The translations under genes and the position numbers were made by a program. This document shows, one piece after another, positions 1-10,186 of a stretch of 64,000 bases of DNA. Every line of letters starts with the position of its first letter. Positions within the stretch are counted from its first letter, which is position 1. Source of the DNA: Paragonimus westermani (lineage: Eukaryota > Platyhelminthes > Trematoda > Plagiorchiida > Troglotrematidae); the NCBI GenBank assembly GCA_008508345.1, contig QNGE01000143.1:194885-258884 (forward strand). The letters are read 5' to 3'. The notes under the pieces are model-generated. The model saw nothing but the letters and a program-made list of their open reading frames with translations. It was not told the origin of the DNA and did no database searches.

Positions 1-3000
1 TCTCAAAAAAGGTGCGGCAGTGAACCGTTTCTGAATAGTTTGGTGATAATTATTTAATTTTAGTGAAATACACATTTCTGTTTAGAGTTATTTACAACCT
101 TGTTTCTTCAAGTAGTCATAACAAGAAATAATCTACTATCCTTTCAGTATGCTTCTATCACAGTTACCGTCAGTGTGCTCATATATTACACCCTCACTGT
201 AAAGTTTTTTAGTAGGCTAAGAATGCTTCGAGAATTTGCGGATTATCTGGGGTGTGTAGGTCATGGGTTGTGGTGAGTGCGACTGAAATAACTGTTTCTC
301 TTTTAGATAACGAATTAGGAACAAGTGGCACAGCTATGCGCTTGTCGCGGTTGCAAAATTTGATGTCGGCAACGGAGTGACCCACGATCATAAATAATAC
401 ATGAATATGCAATTGAGGCTTATCAGCCACGTTCCCATACCAAATTATGTTACAGAAAGAAATATGCTGAAGCTTATTGGAAGAAAAAGTTTCTTTTTGC
501 GTTCATGTTGCCTGTTCACGCTTCAATATCTGGACCAATCTTCACAACTCACACCTCCGTTGTCAACATAATCAAATTGGATTGTTACAAAACATTCAAA
601 GCCTCATCTGAGTTTGTCGAGGTGAGCTAGGGTCTTTTGTACTACTCTGGTGAGACCTATTGCAGCATATTTTGATGTGGTTAAGGTTGGGTATATATGT
701 TAACATCTGGAGGAAGCGAACTTGGTGATTCAGTTTGAACAGACATGTGGACCTCATGCGATGGGCCTGAACGTTATAATCTCATTGTCGTCAGTGGCTC
801 GCTTGAGAAATTTAGGACAAAATGCGAACATCCACATTATTGCCGTATTCTTGTGTTACCTACATCCTGTCCATCTTCTTGTCCAACTAGATCACTCTGT
901 GAAAATTCCGTGATCATGAGATACCGGAAAATTGGGCTCATCTGCAAGTGATCTTTGGCCACTATTCAGACTTCAGGCCTTTTGTTCTCATTCAAAAAAC
1001 CTGGAATTCACACGTGACTAGAAGATGAACATAGCTTCACAACAATTTCTTGATACGGTATAGTTATCAAGGGAATACATTTCGGTCGATTTACCGTTAA
1101 AAGTCTCATACAAAAATTGCCGCAGTGCTTGCGCTAAAAGTTAAAACTAGCGAAGCTCACGCAATATACATTTGATAGCGGATAAGTTATCTGCCTGAAT
1201 CAGGTTGACCAACCAGTTTCATGTAATGTATGAATTTGTAGATCCCCCAATTTTTGAGTCGATAGGTAACATCCGTGTGTTTCAAACGGTTCAATGCGTA
1301 CATGTACGGATTAATGGAAGATTCGCTTTCCGGATTTCCTAGTTGCGTATCATATTAGCTTCTTAGATGAAATTTAGTCTAGTCCTGAACATGTTTCTTT
1401 TACTATGTGGTTGCAACGCCTGTGATACCTGGGTTAGGCACAGATCCGAGGATGCAAGAACTGTTTTGTATGACCTAATCTACAGAAACCATAACGGTGA
1501 GAAATATACTATAATGGCCTACCAATCGTGCCAGTCTCCGCTTACTCTTGGCACATGACATTTATTTGCTGTCTGTCGGGTCAATTTGTTTTGACGTGTG
1601 CGAAATCAGTTTTATGCTTACTCTAGGCGATTGGGTCCACGCTGAATGAACAGGGGAGCGGTAAAAATCTTATGACCTCAACCCTAATAATCTGTGTTTA
1701 TTGCTATCATTTCATAACTAGGTTGGATGCCACCATGTTCATAGCAGTCACCATAGTTTTGTATGACTTTTATTTCTGTCCGCAGTGCACGGTAGGAACT
1801 TTTAGAGAATAGCGCTATGTCTTTATCGAGTTTCATTTTAAAGGTGAAAATAAACTCTAATGCACAAAATCTATGAAAAAATGACTGGCAGCAGGTTAAC
1901 GCATCATTACGTAGGTGAACTCATCGGATGATCTTAATGGAATAGCAAATCTTGTGCTGTGCATTATGAGTTTTGTATAAGGTTCTCGTCGGATGTACTG
2001 TATTCAGATGAAGGAAGTTCTTTATTTCAGAATATTTCGGTGTAATTTCTGTTCGTAGAAACCGGGGTAAACGATTAAGGTTTGCGGTACAAAAACACAC
2101 TAAGTCCATACAGCAAGCTTCCGTCACGCACCATGAAAATGTTCAGTGTCCATGTGGAAACTCCTTTTCGCGAGCAAAACTGGTGTAAAGAAGTTAATAC
2201 TACTCAGCTTGTTGTCTTTAAAATTGCCGAAATTATTCTTGAAAGGCAAAGTGGAATGGGTGCTTAGTTAACACTACTCAAGGTTTTGAGCATAATCAAT
2301 GTAAGAAGTTGAACTGCTTCAGAAATTTGGGGTAATTTTTAATTGGAGGTATGAGTTTGTTAGAGAACTGTTATCTCAAAAGACTTTACAACTAATGGCT
2401 TGACTTACCGAATCAGCAGATTTTCCAATCCATCTGACAGAAAAGTGTTTTAGATTTCCTCTTCCGTTGTCTTTCATTTTATGTTTTGTTAACAAAAAAC
2501 GGCATCCATTACAGTCTTTTTTTGTTTGAATTATTCCGCTTGTTTACAAACAGAGATTGCTTGCTGAGTTCTGTTTTGCCTATTTTTTGAATCTAACGAT
2601 GGCAGGATTAGGAACATAAACAGTGCACAATGCATGCAAATTATCTTCATAATGGAACTTGGTCAAAATCCGTTAAAAGAGGATTTGGCTTGCAGACTCT
2701 CACCCATCCACCCCCTAAATGTGCTTAATTCGACTGAACTAGCTGAGATAAAACATGCTGACAATTTCAGAAGTAGAGAAAGAAGTAAGGAAATAATATA
2801 AATTTACTGTAAATACCACTCATCGACTGTTGTGTTTTTGCGATCTACTTCTATCGGATAGGTTCAGTTAGCCAGAGGATAACTTTTAGCAGTAAGTATA
2901 AACATAACCTACGGTAGTTCAGTTGGCACAAGCGAAAGCAACAACAGGAATCCGAATCTAGTCATCGTTAGTCATGCACAGAGTAAAGTGCTACCGACAC

Positions 3001-3221
3001 GGACAAACCTTTTCACAAAAGCACTGAGAGATAGCAACTCGTCATTTTGCAGGATAGAACTTTTTGAATTAATTTCTGATGCCATCTTTTCAGTACTGTT
3101 ACTGACGCTCTCTGTGTCAGTCGCTTGCGTGAGTTGAAGGTACGAAAGAGAAAAATATCATTTCTAAGGTTGAGAGTACAGAGTGATATCACATTTGGTG
3201 CGAATCAGTTTTTCTTCACAG

Positions 3222-3428
3222 AATAGTCGCTTCCAAAAGAAGAGCAACAAATGTCGAGTTGAGTTATACCTTTGTACGACATATTTGGCCGGAATTGAGA
3301 TGCCCATTACCATCAGCGTTGTCAACGGTTTTGATGAAAATGAAGCACTGTTGAATACTTTCCAATCACAACCGTATAAAATATCTGATTGCAGATGGTT
3401 GCTGAAGTACTCTTGCTACATTCACTAA
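3222..3428 (+). CDS. possible exon, unidentified (weak cadherin-like hint)
   Basis: Speculative exon. A pyrimidine-rich tract ending TTTTTCTTCACAG (3209-3221) is a good splice-acceptor match and is followed in phase 0 by 68 open codons to a TAA. The translation has alternating hydrophobic residues (CRVELYL) and then ITISVVNGFDENEALL. The latter loosely resembles the end of a cadherin repeat, where a beta strand is followed by D-x-N-D/E-x-x-P, but the expected proline is a leucine. No donor site is needed if this is a 3' exon, yet no polyadenylation context was established. No neighbouring exon can be linked with confidence. Chance open frames of this length are common in such sequence, so this is a pointer rather than a gene call. 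Confidence 0.15.
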   Translation, partial: NSRFQKKSNKCRVELYLCTTYLAGIEMPITISVVNGFDENEALLNTFQSQPYKISDCRWLLKYSCYIH

Positions 3429-5332
3429 TTTGTTCAACATTTGTTTAGACATAGTGCTGCAGGAATTCGTAATCTGGAGTGAATTTCAACTTCATTTATT
3501 GGTCATTGCAATATTACACTGTGCTGTGAGAAGTAGTTTTTGAAGATATTAGTTGAGTGGGAAACAAATTGTGTCACGGTGGAGCGAGGCCAAGCACCTG
3601 TTTTGGTAAAAGTAATCGATACAAACAGCATAAATTTGCGCTTAACGCGTGTTGAACAGGGTGTGGGCAAGCCGGCAATTTTTCAACTGAGAAGACTGTA
3701 TCGTTCAATTTTTTGAAGCAAGTTGACTTACTCCGCGTGTGTTTCTTTCTTCGACAATAGACACTGGAAATTGACAAGAACATACTGCACCCGACGGGAT
3801 ATGAGGATCACTATAAACATATTGAGTATTCGACAATTTTTTAATTGGGGTTGCCCCAGGAATTCAAAGGGAAGGCAGATTTAGGTATACTAATACTCAT
3901 CAATACTAATAATAATCAATGTCAATAGTTCTATCTTCTGAGAACGCTACTTGGTCTGCAGTTGGGCACGGCGGTGAATATTCTGTTTCTCTAGTGAATT
4001 AAAAAAACTCGCAAACAGTCTACCTTAGGTTGTTGCCAGCGATACAACTTCACGACATGTTTTCAAACACATGTTTAAATGTACCACATAGTCGAAAGAA
4101 AGTGGGGGAGTAACTGATTTGTGAAAACTAACATGGTTGGATATGGAACTTATCCAGTGAAGACTGGTATGCTGTCCATTTGGTTTGAAAAATAAACCGA
4201 CACTCTGCTAAGTTAAATATCACACTGGTGGGGGTAGCGTTTGTAACCGTATTGTAACTGAAACTGGATGCAATGGCATGCAATCATACAGAACGAAGCA
4301 GTTATAGTGCGATCATATCAACTCATTTGCCTTCCTTTCTAAATTTTGGAAAATCAAACATACAAAACTGTATATAGCTTTTCACAAGTTAAAGAACAAG
4401 GATTTTATGAGGTCACAGCTATTGTCATACAATTCACTCTTTGTCAGTCTGTACATCGCCAGTTGAAAACATGTCTCCAGTTCACTGAAGACTTGAAAGT
4501 AGGGTTTTAGCCGATAAGGCAGCCCTCTTCTACTTCGGTTGTACAAACCAACCGATTATATTTCACTAACTTCAACTAGTGTCAGCAGTTAATCTGTCCC
4601 TGATGCACTTTCAGCTCATAAGCACATTCAGGTTGCAATTGGATTTCTGAAAGATTTGATCCAAGAGATGTTACTTTCCTGTCTCGGGTTTGTTGGCTTA
4701 GAATGGCTCCTTTTCATCTGTGACTTGTCTCTTCAATAAGTAACCATCGCCGTTAGGTCTCAGATGTCATTCAGCTGCTTATAGATTCTAGCATTGAGTT
4801 AGATTATGCCATCCAATCCAGGGAGTACAACCTGGCTGCATGGGCTGTTGCAACACAAAATCTACCGCTGTATTGGCAATATGTATCCAGAAAAGCGTTT
4901 AGACCGCGAGGTCATATTTACGCGGGCACACACAATACATGGGCATATAACGGCGTGGCTTTTGACATAACGCGCGGTGGTCAATTAATTCGAAAAAGTA
5001 CAGCTTCCTTCGTTACGTGCTAGTCTATCAGATGGCAACTGGCGTTTACAAGAAGACAGAAATAGTGATGTGTCTGTCGAAAAACAGTGAACTGGGACTA
5101 GTCGTAAGCAAAGGTCAATAAACGCTAAGAGAAACAGTCTGCTGAACAAGCGACAAACTCAAGTGGCATGTTGAATAGCTCATAGGGAGAAAAAAAGTGT
5201 ATAATTATCCGTAAGTGATGTCATTCTTCACATATTTCAATGAGGCACTGACGGGGCAAAAGTCGCAATCACTTTCCAATACCAAACGGCGACAGCCGAA
5301 ATAAAAACAGGGAAGATGTAAGACATAGTTAT

Positions 5333-5347
5333 AACAACAACAACAAC
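5333..5347. repeat. (AAC)5 microsatellite
   Basis: Five perfect AAC units in otherwise non-repetitive AT-rich DNA. It has no coding context. Confidence 0.8.
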
Positions 5348-6463
5348 TATAAGAGGATATTCATAACTTGTATTTTATGATGTTTGTTGACAAGTATCCA
5401 ACTTGGGATAAAATGACAAACACAGTGACAACTGACAACAAGCATGCTATTCTGTCTGTTTCAGAGTACCCTCTTCCAAGTGCCTCATAAATTTATTAAT
5501 GGTATAAAAATTGGAATTTTTGCGAAAATACCCATACCAGTTATTGGTCTATATATACTGTTAAGGTGAATAACAGATTAACTTAATTGTGTAAATGACA
5601 ATCAAAAAAGCAAGCAACAGTCCACAGTAAAACCCGTGGTACAATAAAAACACAATGTAACCCTGCCAATCATGTCGTGCATCAGATTCCCTCGAGTCAC
5701 ATCTTACGTAACTAGTCTGACCTTATTCGAAACCTATACCATTAAAAGAGGCTTTGTACGGCCGTCTTGTTGTAATTAGTTTTTCTCGAAATATGTTTGA
5801 TAGTGTTTTTCCATAACACCTTGTGACAGCAATGAACTTATCGTTCCCAGGGATCAAAATCTTTTTTTAATTTTCACGAGTTTGGGCTTAATAAACAGAC
5901 AGCAACGTTAGGAAGTTGTTAGAAATCTTAGGATATTTTACTGTACTTTGACAGCGATTTTTTCATCACGTCCGTGCGATTCGTTACAAGTGTTTGACTA
6001 ACACGCTTGGTCTTATAACTGGTAACTAGTCCATACATAATTATTCAATCTTTCCGAAATGAAGCCACTGCAAAGTTTGTTTCAAAATAATTCAAAGGCC
6101 TGCACTGTGTATCGCATGTAAATTCAACCTTTCACCACAAATATTCCGTCTTACCCTATTTGACTGACACCTGTTCGGTGCACGCGCAATAATTTGTGAT
6201 TGACTTTCAAAGGTTCTGGTTTAAGTGCCGCAGAAAAATTGTCATGAATTGTGTCAGATTTATTCCAGTGGCCTTGGTGCACATAAAAACAGAATGTATC
6301 CGTCGTGGATAATCCTATTTGTTTCAAAACATGACGGAACATGTCTACTGACGAGGCGTTCAGGGACAAGGAAGACCTTCTCATATTAGGCAACCTCTCG
6401 TAGTTCGTTGAAGACCCAGGCGATAGACGATTGGGCAGGTGTGTTCACTGATCCTTAACCCTT

Positions 6464-6716
6464 TGTTGAACTTACCTGGCGGGAAATGGAAATCAACACA
6501 ATGTACGCCATTTCGTTTCAGCTGTGTCACCGTCTATTTTCCTATTCCTCACAGAGCATACTGTCAACGTCGTGCAAACTGATCGAACACTGGAAGACTC
6601 CCGCGAAATAGACTGATCAGTATGTGTACTTTCACTCTGTGATCTGTTAGGTGTCACGTGTTTCATAAACGTTCTTACCCGAACCGCGCATCTTCTCTTT
6701 TCGCTTGCCCGTTACG
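6464..6716 (+). repeat. left (5') LTR
   Basis: Direct repeat of 11380-11609. Similarity is clear from about 6480 (GGGAAAT) to 6715 (CCCGTTAC); the start at TGT 6464 is chosen by analogy with the right LTR and is less certain. Compared with the right copy it contains about 21 extra bases (around 6504-6525) and lacks a 4-base CGTG block near 6646. About 19 substitutions are visible over roughly 190 aligned positions. The terminal ACA expected at the 3' end reads ACG here. No TATA box is obvious. Confidence 0.88.
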
Positions 6717-6718
6717 AT

Positions 6719-6736
6719 TGGCGACCCTGCCAGGAT
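6719..6736 (+). other. tRNA primer-binding site
   Basis: TGGCGACCCTGCCAGGA starts two bases (AT) after the left LTR. The TGG matches the CCA tail of a tRNA, and the position is where minus-strand DNA synthesis is primed in gypsy elements. I could not assign the tRNA: CsRn1 relatives are reported to use a tRNA-Trp-type primer, but the match here is not one I can verify. Confidence 0.7.
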
Positions 6737-7576
6737 GCCAAAACATTCTCCAAGTGAAGAGAACTTGCCGACGATATCAACCGCAGGTATTCTACAAAGA
6801 ACTTTGGACCTTTTTACAGTGTTGGCAACATCAATCGTGCGCCGAGGAGCCATCGTGGTGGAGACCACGGAGACATTCACGGCACCCGAGAACTTTCACT
6901 TGGGCGGAGACTTCACAAACTGGGAGATAAAGGAGTGCCGGTAAATGAACACATTTGAAACCTCCCGTCAATCAGATGCAGTATTAAATTTATTGGTAGG
7001 AGAGGCGCTCATAATTACATTAGAATACGAAATCGTGAAAACGGAGTAACCGACCAGACGTGTGAACGCCTGAGGAATACGCTGACGCCTGGAGTCCTCT
7101 CGCTTGACTACAGAAGGGAATTCCCCGAACACCGCCAACGTCACAACGAGGATATTCAGACGTTCACGCTACACCTAAAACTCATGGCCTGCCAAGGGTT
7201 CCCTTTGGAACCTATCGAGAAACTGGCCGAGAAAATTCTAGCACTGTTGGTGGAAGGAGTGACGTCCCGGAAGGTTTGCGAGCAGTTCTTGAGGGAGTCA
7301 CCCGCCGAACTAGAACAAGTTATTGAAGTCGGGCGGCGTATCGAAACTATCGCAATCAGCCTGGAGAACTCTGGCCCCCAACATATGGTGAATGCTTCTG
7401 TTCAACAGACAAGAATGGACCACAAACGCGGGAACTGGACTCGAGGACCGAGACAAACAGGTTGGAGCAGAGGCGGCTGCTATTATTGTTACCGTTTCGG
7501 TCGGTTCGTTCAGACGTGTGGTCACAACAGCAGAAGAGAGCCCCAGATGAGTCAGCGTTTACATTTCATCGATTGA
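6735..7576 (+). pseudogene. gag: gag pseudogene (capsid and zinc knuckle)
   Basis: Remnant of the structural polyprotein that packages the element's RNA. The ATG at 6735 opens MPKHSPSEE and leads to PENFHLGGDFTNWE. A TAA follows at 6942, then the same frame continues through RQSDAVLNLLVGEAL to a second TAA at 7047. The capsid homology then moves to another frame (about 7040-7576) with TDQTCERLRNTL, DYRREFPEHRQRHNEDIQTF and the FPLEPIEKLAEKIL region, as in gypsy capsid proteins. Near the end is CYYCYRFGRFVQTC (7478-7519), a zinc knuckle of the C-x2-C-x4-H-x4-C class with the histidine replaced by arginine. The stop at 7574 lies upstream of pol, which is read in the -1 frame relative to this end of gag. 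Two stops and one frameshift make it non-functional. Confidence 0.85.
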
Positions 7577-8183
7577 CTTCTAACGAGTTCGTTCGGAATG
7601 ACGCAAACACTGACCAGTTGATTCATTCGACGATTGCGTTGTCACAAAACCGCAGATTACCCGTAGCTCCCATCACTCTGAACGGACAATGTCTTACCTG
7701 TCTCACAATTGTCGGGGCGTCCTGCATACTCGTAGAATCGAAAGTAGCGGCTCATCTAGCAGGACCTAGCTGGTGCCGTTCACTGAAAAAGTTGTTGGCA
7801 GTGAATGGGACACCCCTCACTGTTCGGGGACAAGTCAAGGTTGATTTGAATATGGCTGGAATACACCTCAGACACCAGGTGATGGTCGTCGATTAATTAC
7901 CGTGGGACATGATTCTGGGAGAAGATGTCATAGAGAGACTTAACTGTCGGATAGACTTGGCCCAGAGAAAACTCTACGTTAGCCAACCAACGACATGGCA
8001 ACGAGGGTTGATAGTAAGCACAGAGGGATCACTAATGAATGAAGCGTTTACTGTAGCCCACCATGCAGACAGCATCTAATCACAAACATCTGAAATGTTA
8101 CAGGGTTCCAATACACGAGCAGAGGAAGGGGACGAGCTGCCTAAGGACTGTGTGACAAAAATGGTCAAAGAATATGTAGATGT
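7577..8183 (+). pseudogene. pol: pol 5' part: aspartic protease pseudogene
   Basis: Beginning of pol, encoding the retroviral-type aspartic protease that processes Gag and Pol. The frame runs from within the gag overlap through NGQCLTCLTIVGASCILV (7681-7734). The usual active-site core is hydrophobic-D-T-G-A/S; here the aspartate position is isoleucine (codon 7708) and the threonine is valine, so catalysis is lost. After a TAA at 7894 the same frame continues with LPWDMILGEDVIERLNC, the conserved C-terminal I-L-G-x-D-type segment, with E before D. A second TAA is at 8077. The frame then reaches KMVKEYVDV, where the PLE fragment interrupts it; reverse transcriptase resumes at 8670. Confidence 0.82.
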
Positions 8184-8186
8184 TGC

Positions 8187-8622
8187 CTTTATCGGCCTTA
8201 GTGATGTGGGTCGACCGATCCTTCTTGATGTGATCAAGAGCATTCTGTTCTGCGTTGGTAAAGTTCGAGACATCTGGCTGTTGTCGTTGTAAAACGCTTG
8301 CAATTCTGAATTGTGCTTCCTCCGCAACATCTGTGGCTAGTTTGCCTAGAGCAGGTTCAATTTTGGGAATTATATCTATTGGCTCAAGTTGCTTTCGTTG
8401 GATGTTAAAATTGAGTCCATTTTTAAGTAGGCTTATCTCGTTCATACTGAGTGGTCGCGATGAGAGATTCACAGTTACGCTTTCTGAGGGTCGCTGTGTT
8501 TCCGAATGTGGGACAGAAGAAATATAATTTAATCTTCTGAGAAGCTTGTCAAACTTTCTTTTTTGGCGTTCACTTGCTTTCTTGAATGTGATTTCGATTA
8601 CAACACTTCTGAGGAAGGCCAC
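8187..8622 (-). pseudogene. PLE reverse transcriptase, N-terminal fragment
   Basis: An uninterrupted minus-strand reading frame of about 145 codons. It contains LSSRPLSMNEISLLKNGLNF, then an IIPKIEPAL helix region, NFTNAEQNALDHIKKDRS and ITKADKGN. This order (L-S-x-R-P-L, E-x-x-L-L-x-x-G-L-N-F, E-x-x-A-L-x-x-L-K-K-D-x-S, x-A-D-K-G-N) is characteristic of the region before and at the first fingers motifs of Penelope-like reverse transcriptases. The catalytic A and C motifs are missing because the insert stops at ADKGN; codons beyond that point (below 8187) are host gypsy sequence read backwards. No ATG is evident at the upstream end, so the true start lies elsewhere. The open frame suggests this insert is younger than the surrounding, heavily broken gypsy element. 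Confidence 0.82.
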
Positions 8623-8650
8623 CCAAGGTGGTTGAAACGTAGAGCATCAC
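8605..8650 (+). ncRNA. hammerhead-ribozyme-like motif of PLE terminal repeat
   Basis: On the + strand CTGAGGA (8609-8615) fits the hammerhead core CUGANGA. It is followed by CCACC-CAA-GGTGG (8619-8631), a perfect 5-bp stem II with a 3-base loop extended by two G-U pairs (with one extra A at 8616), and then GAAACGTA (8634-8641). In the minimal hammerheads described from PLEs, GAAACGUH supplies the second core strand, a two-pair stem III and the cleavage site; here H would be A8641. Stem I is only about three pairs (CTT with GAG). The core lies on the strand opposite to the PLE reading frame, which I cannot reconcile without intact copies. It is probably a weak or dead relic. Confidence 0.5.
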
Positions 8651-8669
8651 AACTTGCTCTGTTTATCAG

Positions 8670-9620
8670 TATGTGGATGTGTTTGCGTGGAATTCGGCAG
8701 TACCAGGGAGGACAAACGTGATAAAACATCGGATCGATACAGAAACGTGGAGGCCGATACGAACTCCACCAAAACGAATACCAGCCCACTATCAAGCAGA
8801 ACTACAGGAGATGATAACGCAGATGCTGGAAAATGACATCATCCAGCTCTCGAATTCACCTTGGGTAGCCCCATTAGTTCTGGTAAAAAAGAAGGACGGA
8901 AAATTGCACATCTGTGTCGATTACCGACTTCTGAATAATGTCACCAAGCGGGACTCGTTCCCCCTCACGCGTGCAAATGACGAACTCGAAGCGCTAGATG
9001 GTTCCTGTTGGTTTAGTACACTCGATCTTGCATCTGGCTACTGGCGAGTAAGGGTCGACGAGACAGACTGAAACAAAACAGTCTCCACTCTACTGTCTGG
9101 GCTGTGCGAATTCCAGACAATGTTGTTCGGTCTAGTGAACACATCGGCGACATTCGAGCACCTAATGCAATCGGTACTCCGTGACCTCATACCCCAGAAG
9201 TGTTTGGTATATCTAGGTGATGTTATCGTTCACGGCAAATTACCCCAAGAGCATCTCACCAATTCACGAGCCATATTGGATCACCTCCGCCAAGTTGGCC
9301 TCATGCTAAACCCGACTAAGTGCAGACTGATGCAACAGGAAGTCATCTTTTTGGGACACATCCTATTTTTAGGGACGGCATTCAAACAGATCACACTAAG
9401 ATGACTCAGGTGGAGCAGTGGCCGATACCACTGACTGTTGATGAAGTGAGGAGTTTTCTGGGGCTGGCCTCGTATTATCGGCGATTTGTTCGCGATTTCT
9501 CAACGATCGCGGGATCCCTGAATGTCCTATTGGAGAAAGATTGCGAGTTTACGTGGACGGAGACGCACCAAAGGAGTTTTGACCAGCCAGTCTCCAATAC
9601 TAGCTTTGCCGGATTTCTCC
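8670..9620 (+). pseudogene. pol: pol: reverse transcriptase pseudogene
   Basis: RNA-dependent DNA polymerase domain of the gypsy element. In order: KHRIDTETWRPIRTPPKR, SPWVAPLVLVKKKDGKLH with VDYRLLN (fingers), FSTLDLASGYWRV (motif A, catalytic Asp kept), LFGLVNTSATFEHLMQ (motif B) and VYLGDVIV (9207-9227), in which the first aspartate of the Y-x-D-D catalytic pair is glycine (codon 9216). A TGA at 9069 breaks the frame just after motif A. Around 9360-9375 the homology jumps frame (FLGHI, then the TKMTQVEQWPIP segment). It continues through VRSFLGLASYYRRFVRDFS and jumps back near 9580-9600. Length and order match a complete domain, but it cannot be functional. Confidence 0.92.
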
Positions 9621-10186
9621 AGGGAGGCTGGTGAGTTTATATTAGATACGGATGCGAGCTACCATGGTCTCGGAGCAGTGTTGTCTCAAAAAGACGAGTC
9701 AGGAATGGAACGTGTGATTACTTACGGAAGTAGATCCTTCAAAAAAGAGAAAAGAACTGCTGCACCACGAGAAAGGATATGCTAGCACAAATGTTCTTTT
9801 TGAAACAATATCATCACTAAATGTTTGGAAGAAAGTTCACGGTACGGGCCGACCAACAATCGTTAATGTGGTTAAGGAATTTACGCGATCCGGAAGGCCA
9901 AATTGCCCGTTGGCAAGAGTATCTAAAAGAGCACACGTTCGATTGTTACCACCGACCAAGAAGACGGCACGGGAATGCCAACGCATTGTCTCGAAGACCA
10001 GTCTGCGATCACAGGGATTGTCCTTCATGCACTTCGCAACACGTGGCACTGGCTAGTCTAAAAAACCGAGCAGACGAAGGAGTGAGTTGCAGAAGGATGA
10101 TGATTTATGAGAGAATATCATCGAGTGGAAGCAGATCGACGGGTGAAGAGCTGGCAGGTTGCAGTTGGGAGACTCGATGCCGGTGA
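9621..10186 (+). pseudogene. pol: pol: RNase H pseudogene
   Basis: Degrades the RNA strand of RNA-DNA hybrids during reverse transcription. FILDTDASYHGLGAVLSQ (9634 onward) carries the first RNase H aspartate. After YGSRSF the reading frame shifts within an A-rich run near 9740-9755 and then reads DMLAQMFFLKQYHH. A TAA follows at 9818, then MFGRKFTVRADQQSLMWL and ARWQEYLKEHTFD. The closing motif reads HGNANALSRRP (9968-10000) where the family has G-N-A-D-A-L-S-R: the last catalytic aspartate has become asparagine (codon 9980), a GAC-to-AAC type change. A stop at 10184 separates it from integrase. Frameshift, stops and the lost aspartate make it inactive. Confidence 0.88.

Larger units (their letters stand above)
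1..6463. other. non-coding flank, no gene recognised
   Basis: This stretch is AT-rich with frequent stops in all six frames and shows no protein, RNA gene or mobile-element domain that I recognise. The open frames present are short and look like chance. The only segment singled out is the weak exon candidate at 3222-3428. A short AAC trinucleotide run sits at 5333-5347. It is best described as intronic or intergenic DNA. Confidence 0.6.
8184..8669 (-). mobile_element. Penelope-like element fragment nested in pol
   Basis: A 486-bp insertion in opposite orientation to its host. It is bordered by TATGTAGATGT (8173-8183) and TATGTGGATGT (8670-8680), an 11-bp target-site duplication with one mismatch. 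Host pol is in frame 1 before the insertion and frame 0 after it; the 497 bp of insert plus duplication account exactly for that change, so insertion hit an otherwise continuous pol frame. The minus strand carries the conserved N-terminal part of a PLE reverse transcriptase. The fragment ends at 8184 just inside the ADKGN motif, so most of the reverse transcriptase and any GIY-YIG endonuclease are absent. The 8600-8669 end carries a hammerhead-like motif, as PLE terminal repeats often do. Confidence 0.85.

Noticed and set aside
6456..6467. Target-site duplication around the gypsy element
   Set aside because: CCTT before the left LTR and CAGG after the right LTR do not match, and shifting the left boundary by a few bases does not produce a match.
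8598..8836. Short open frames across the PLE/gypsy junction on both strands
   Set aside because: They are shadows of the PLE and gypsy frames read through the junction, not separate genes.
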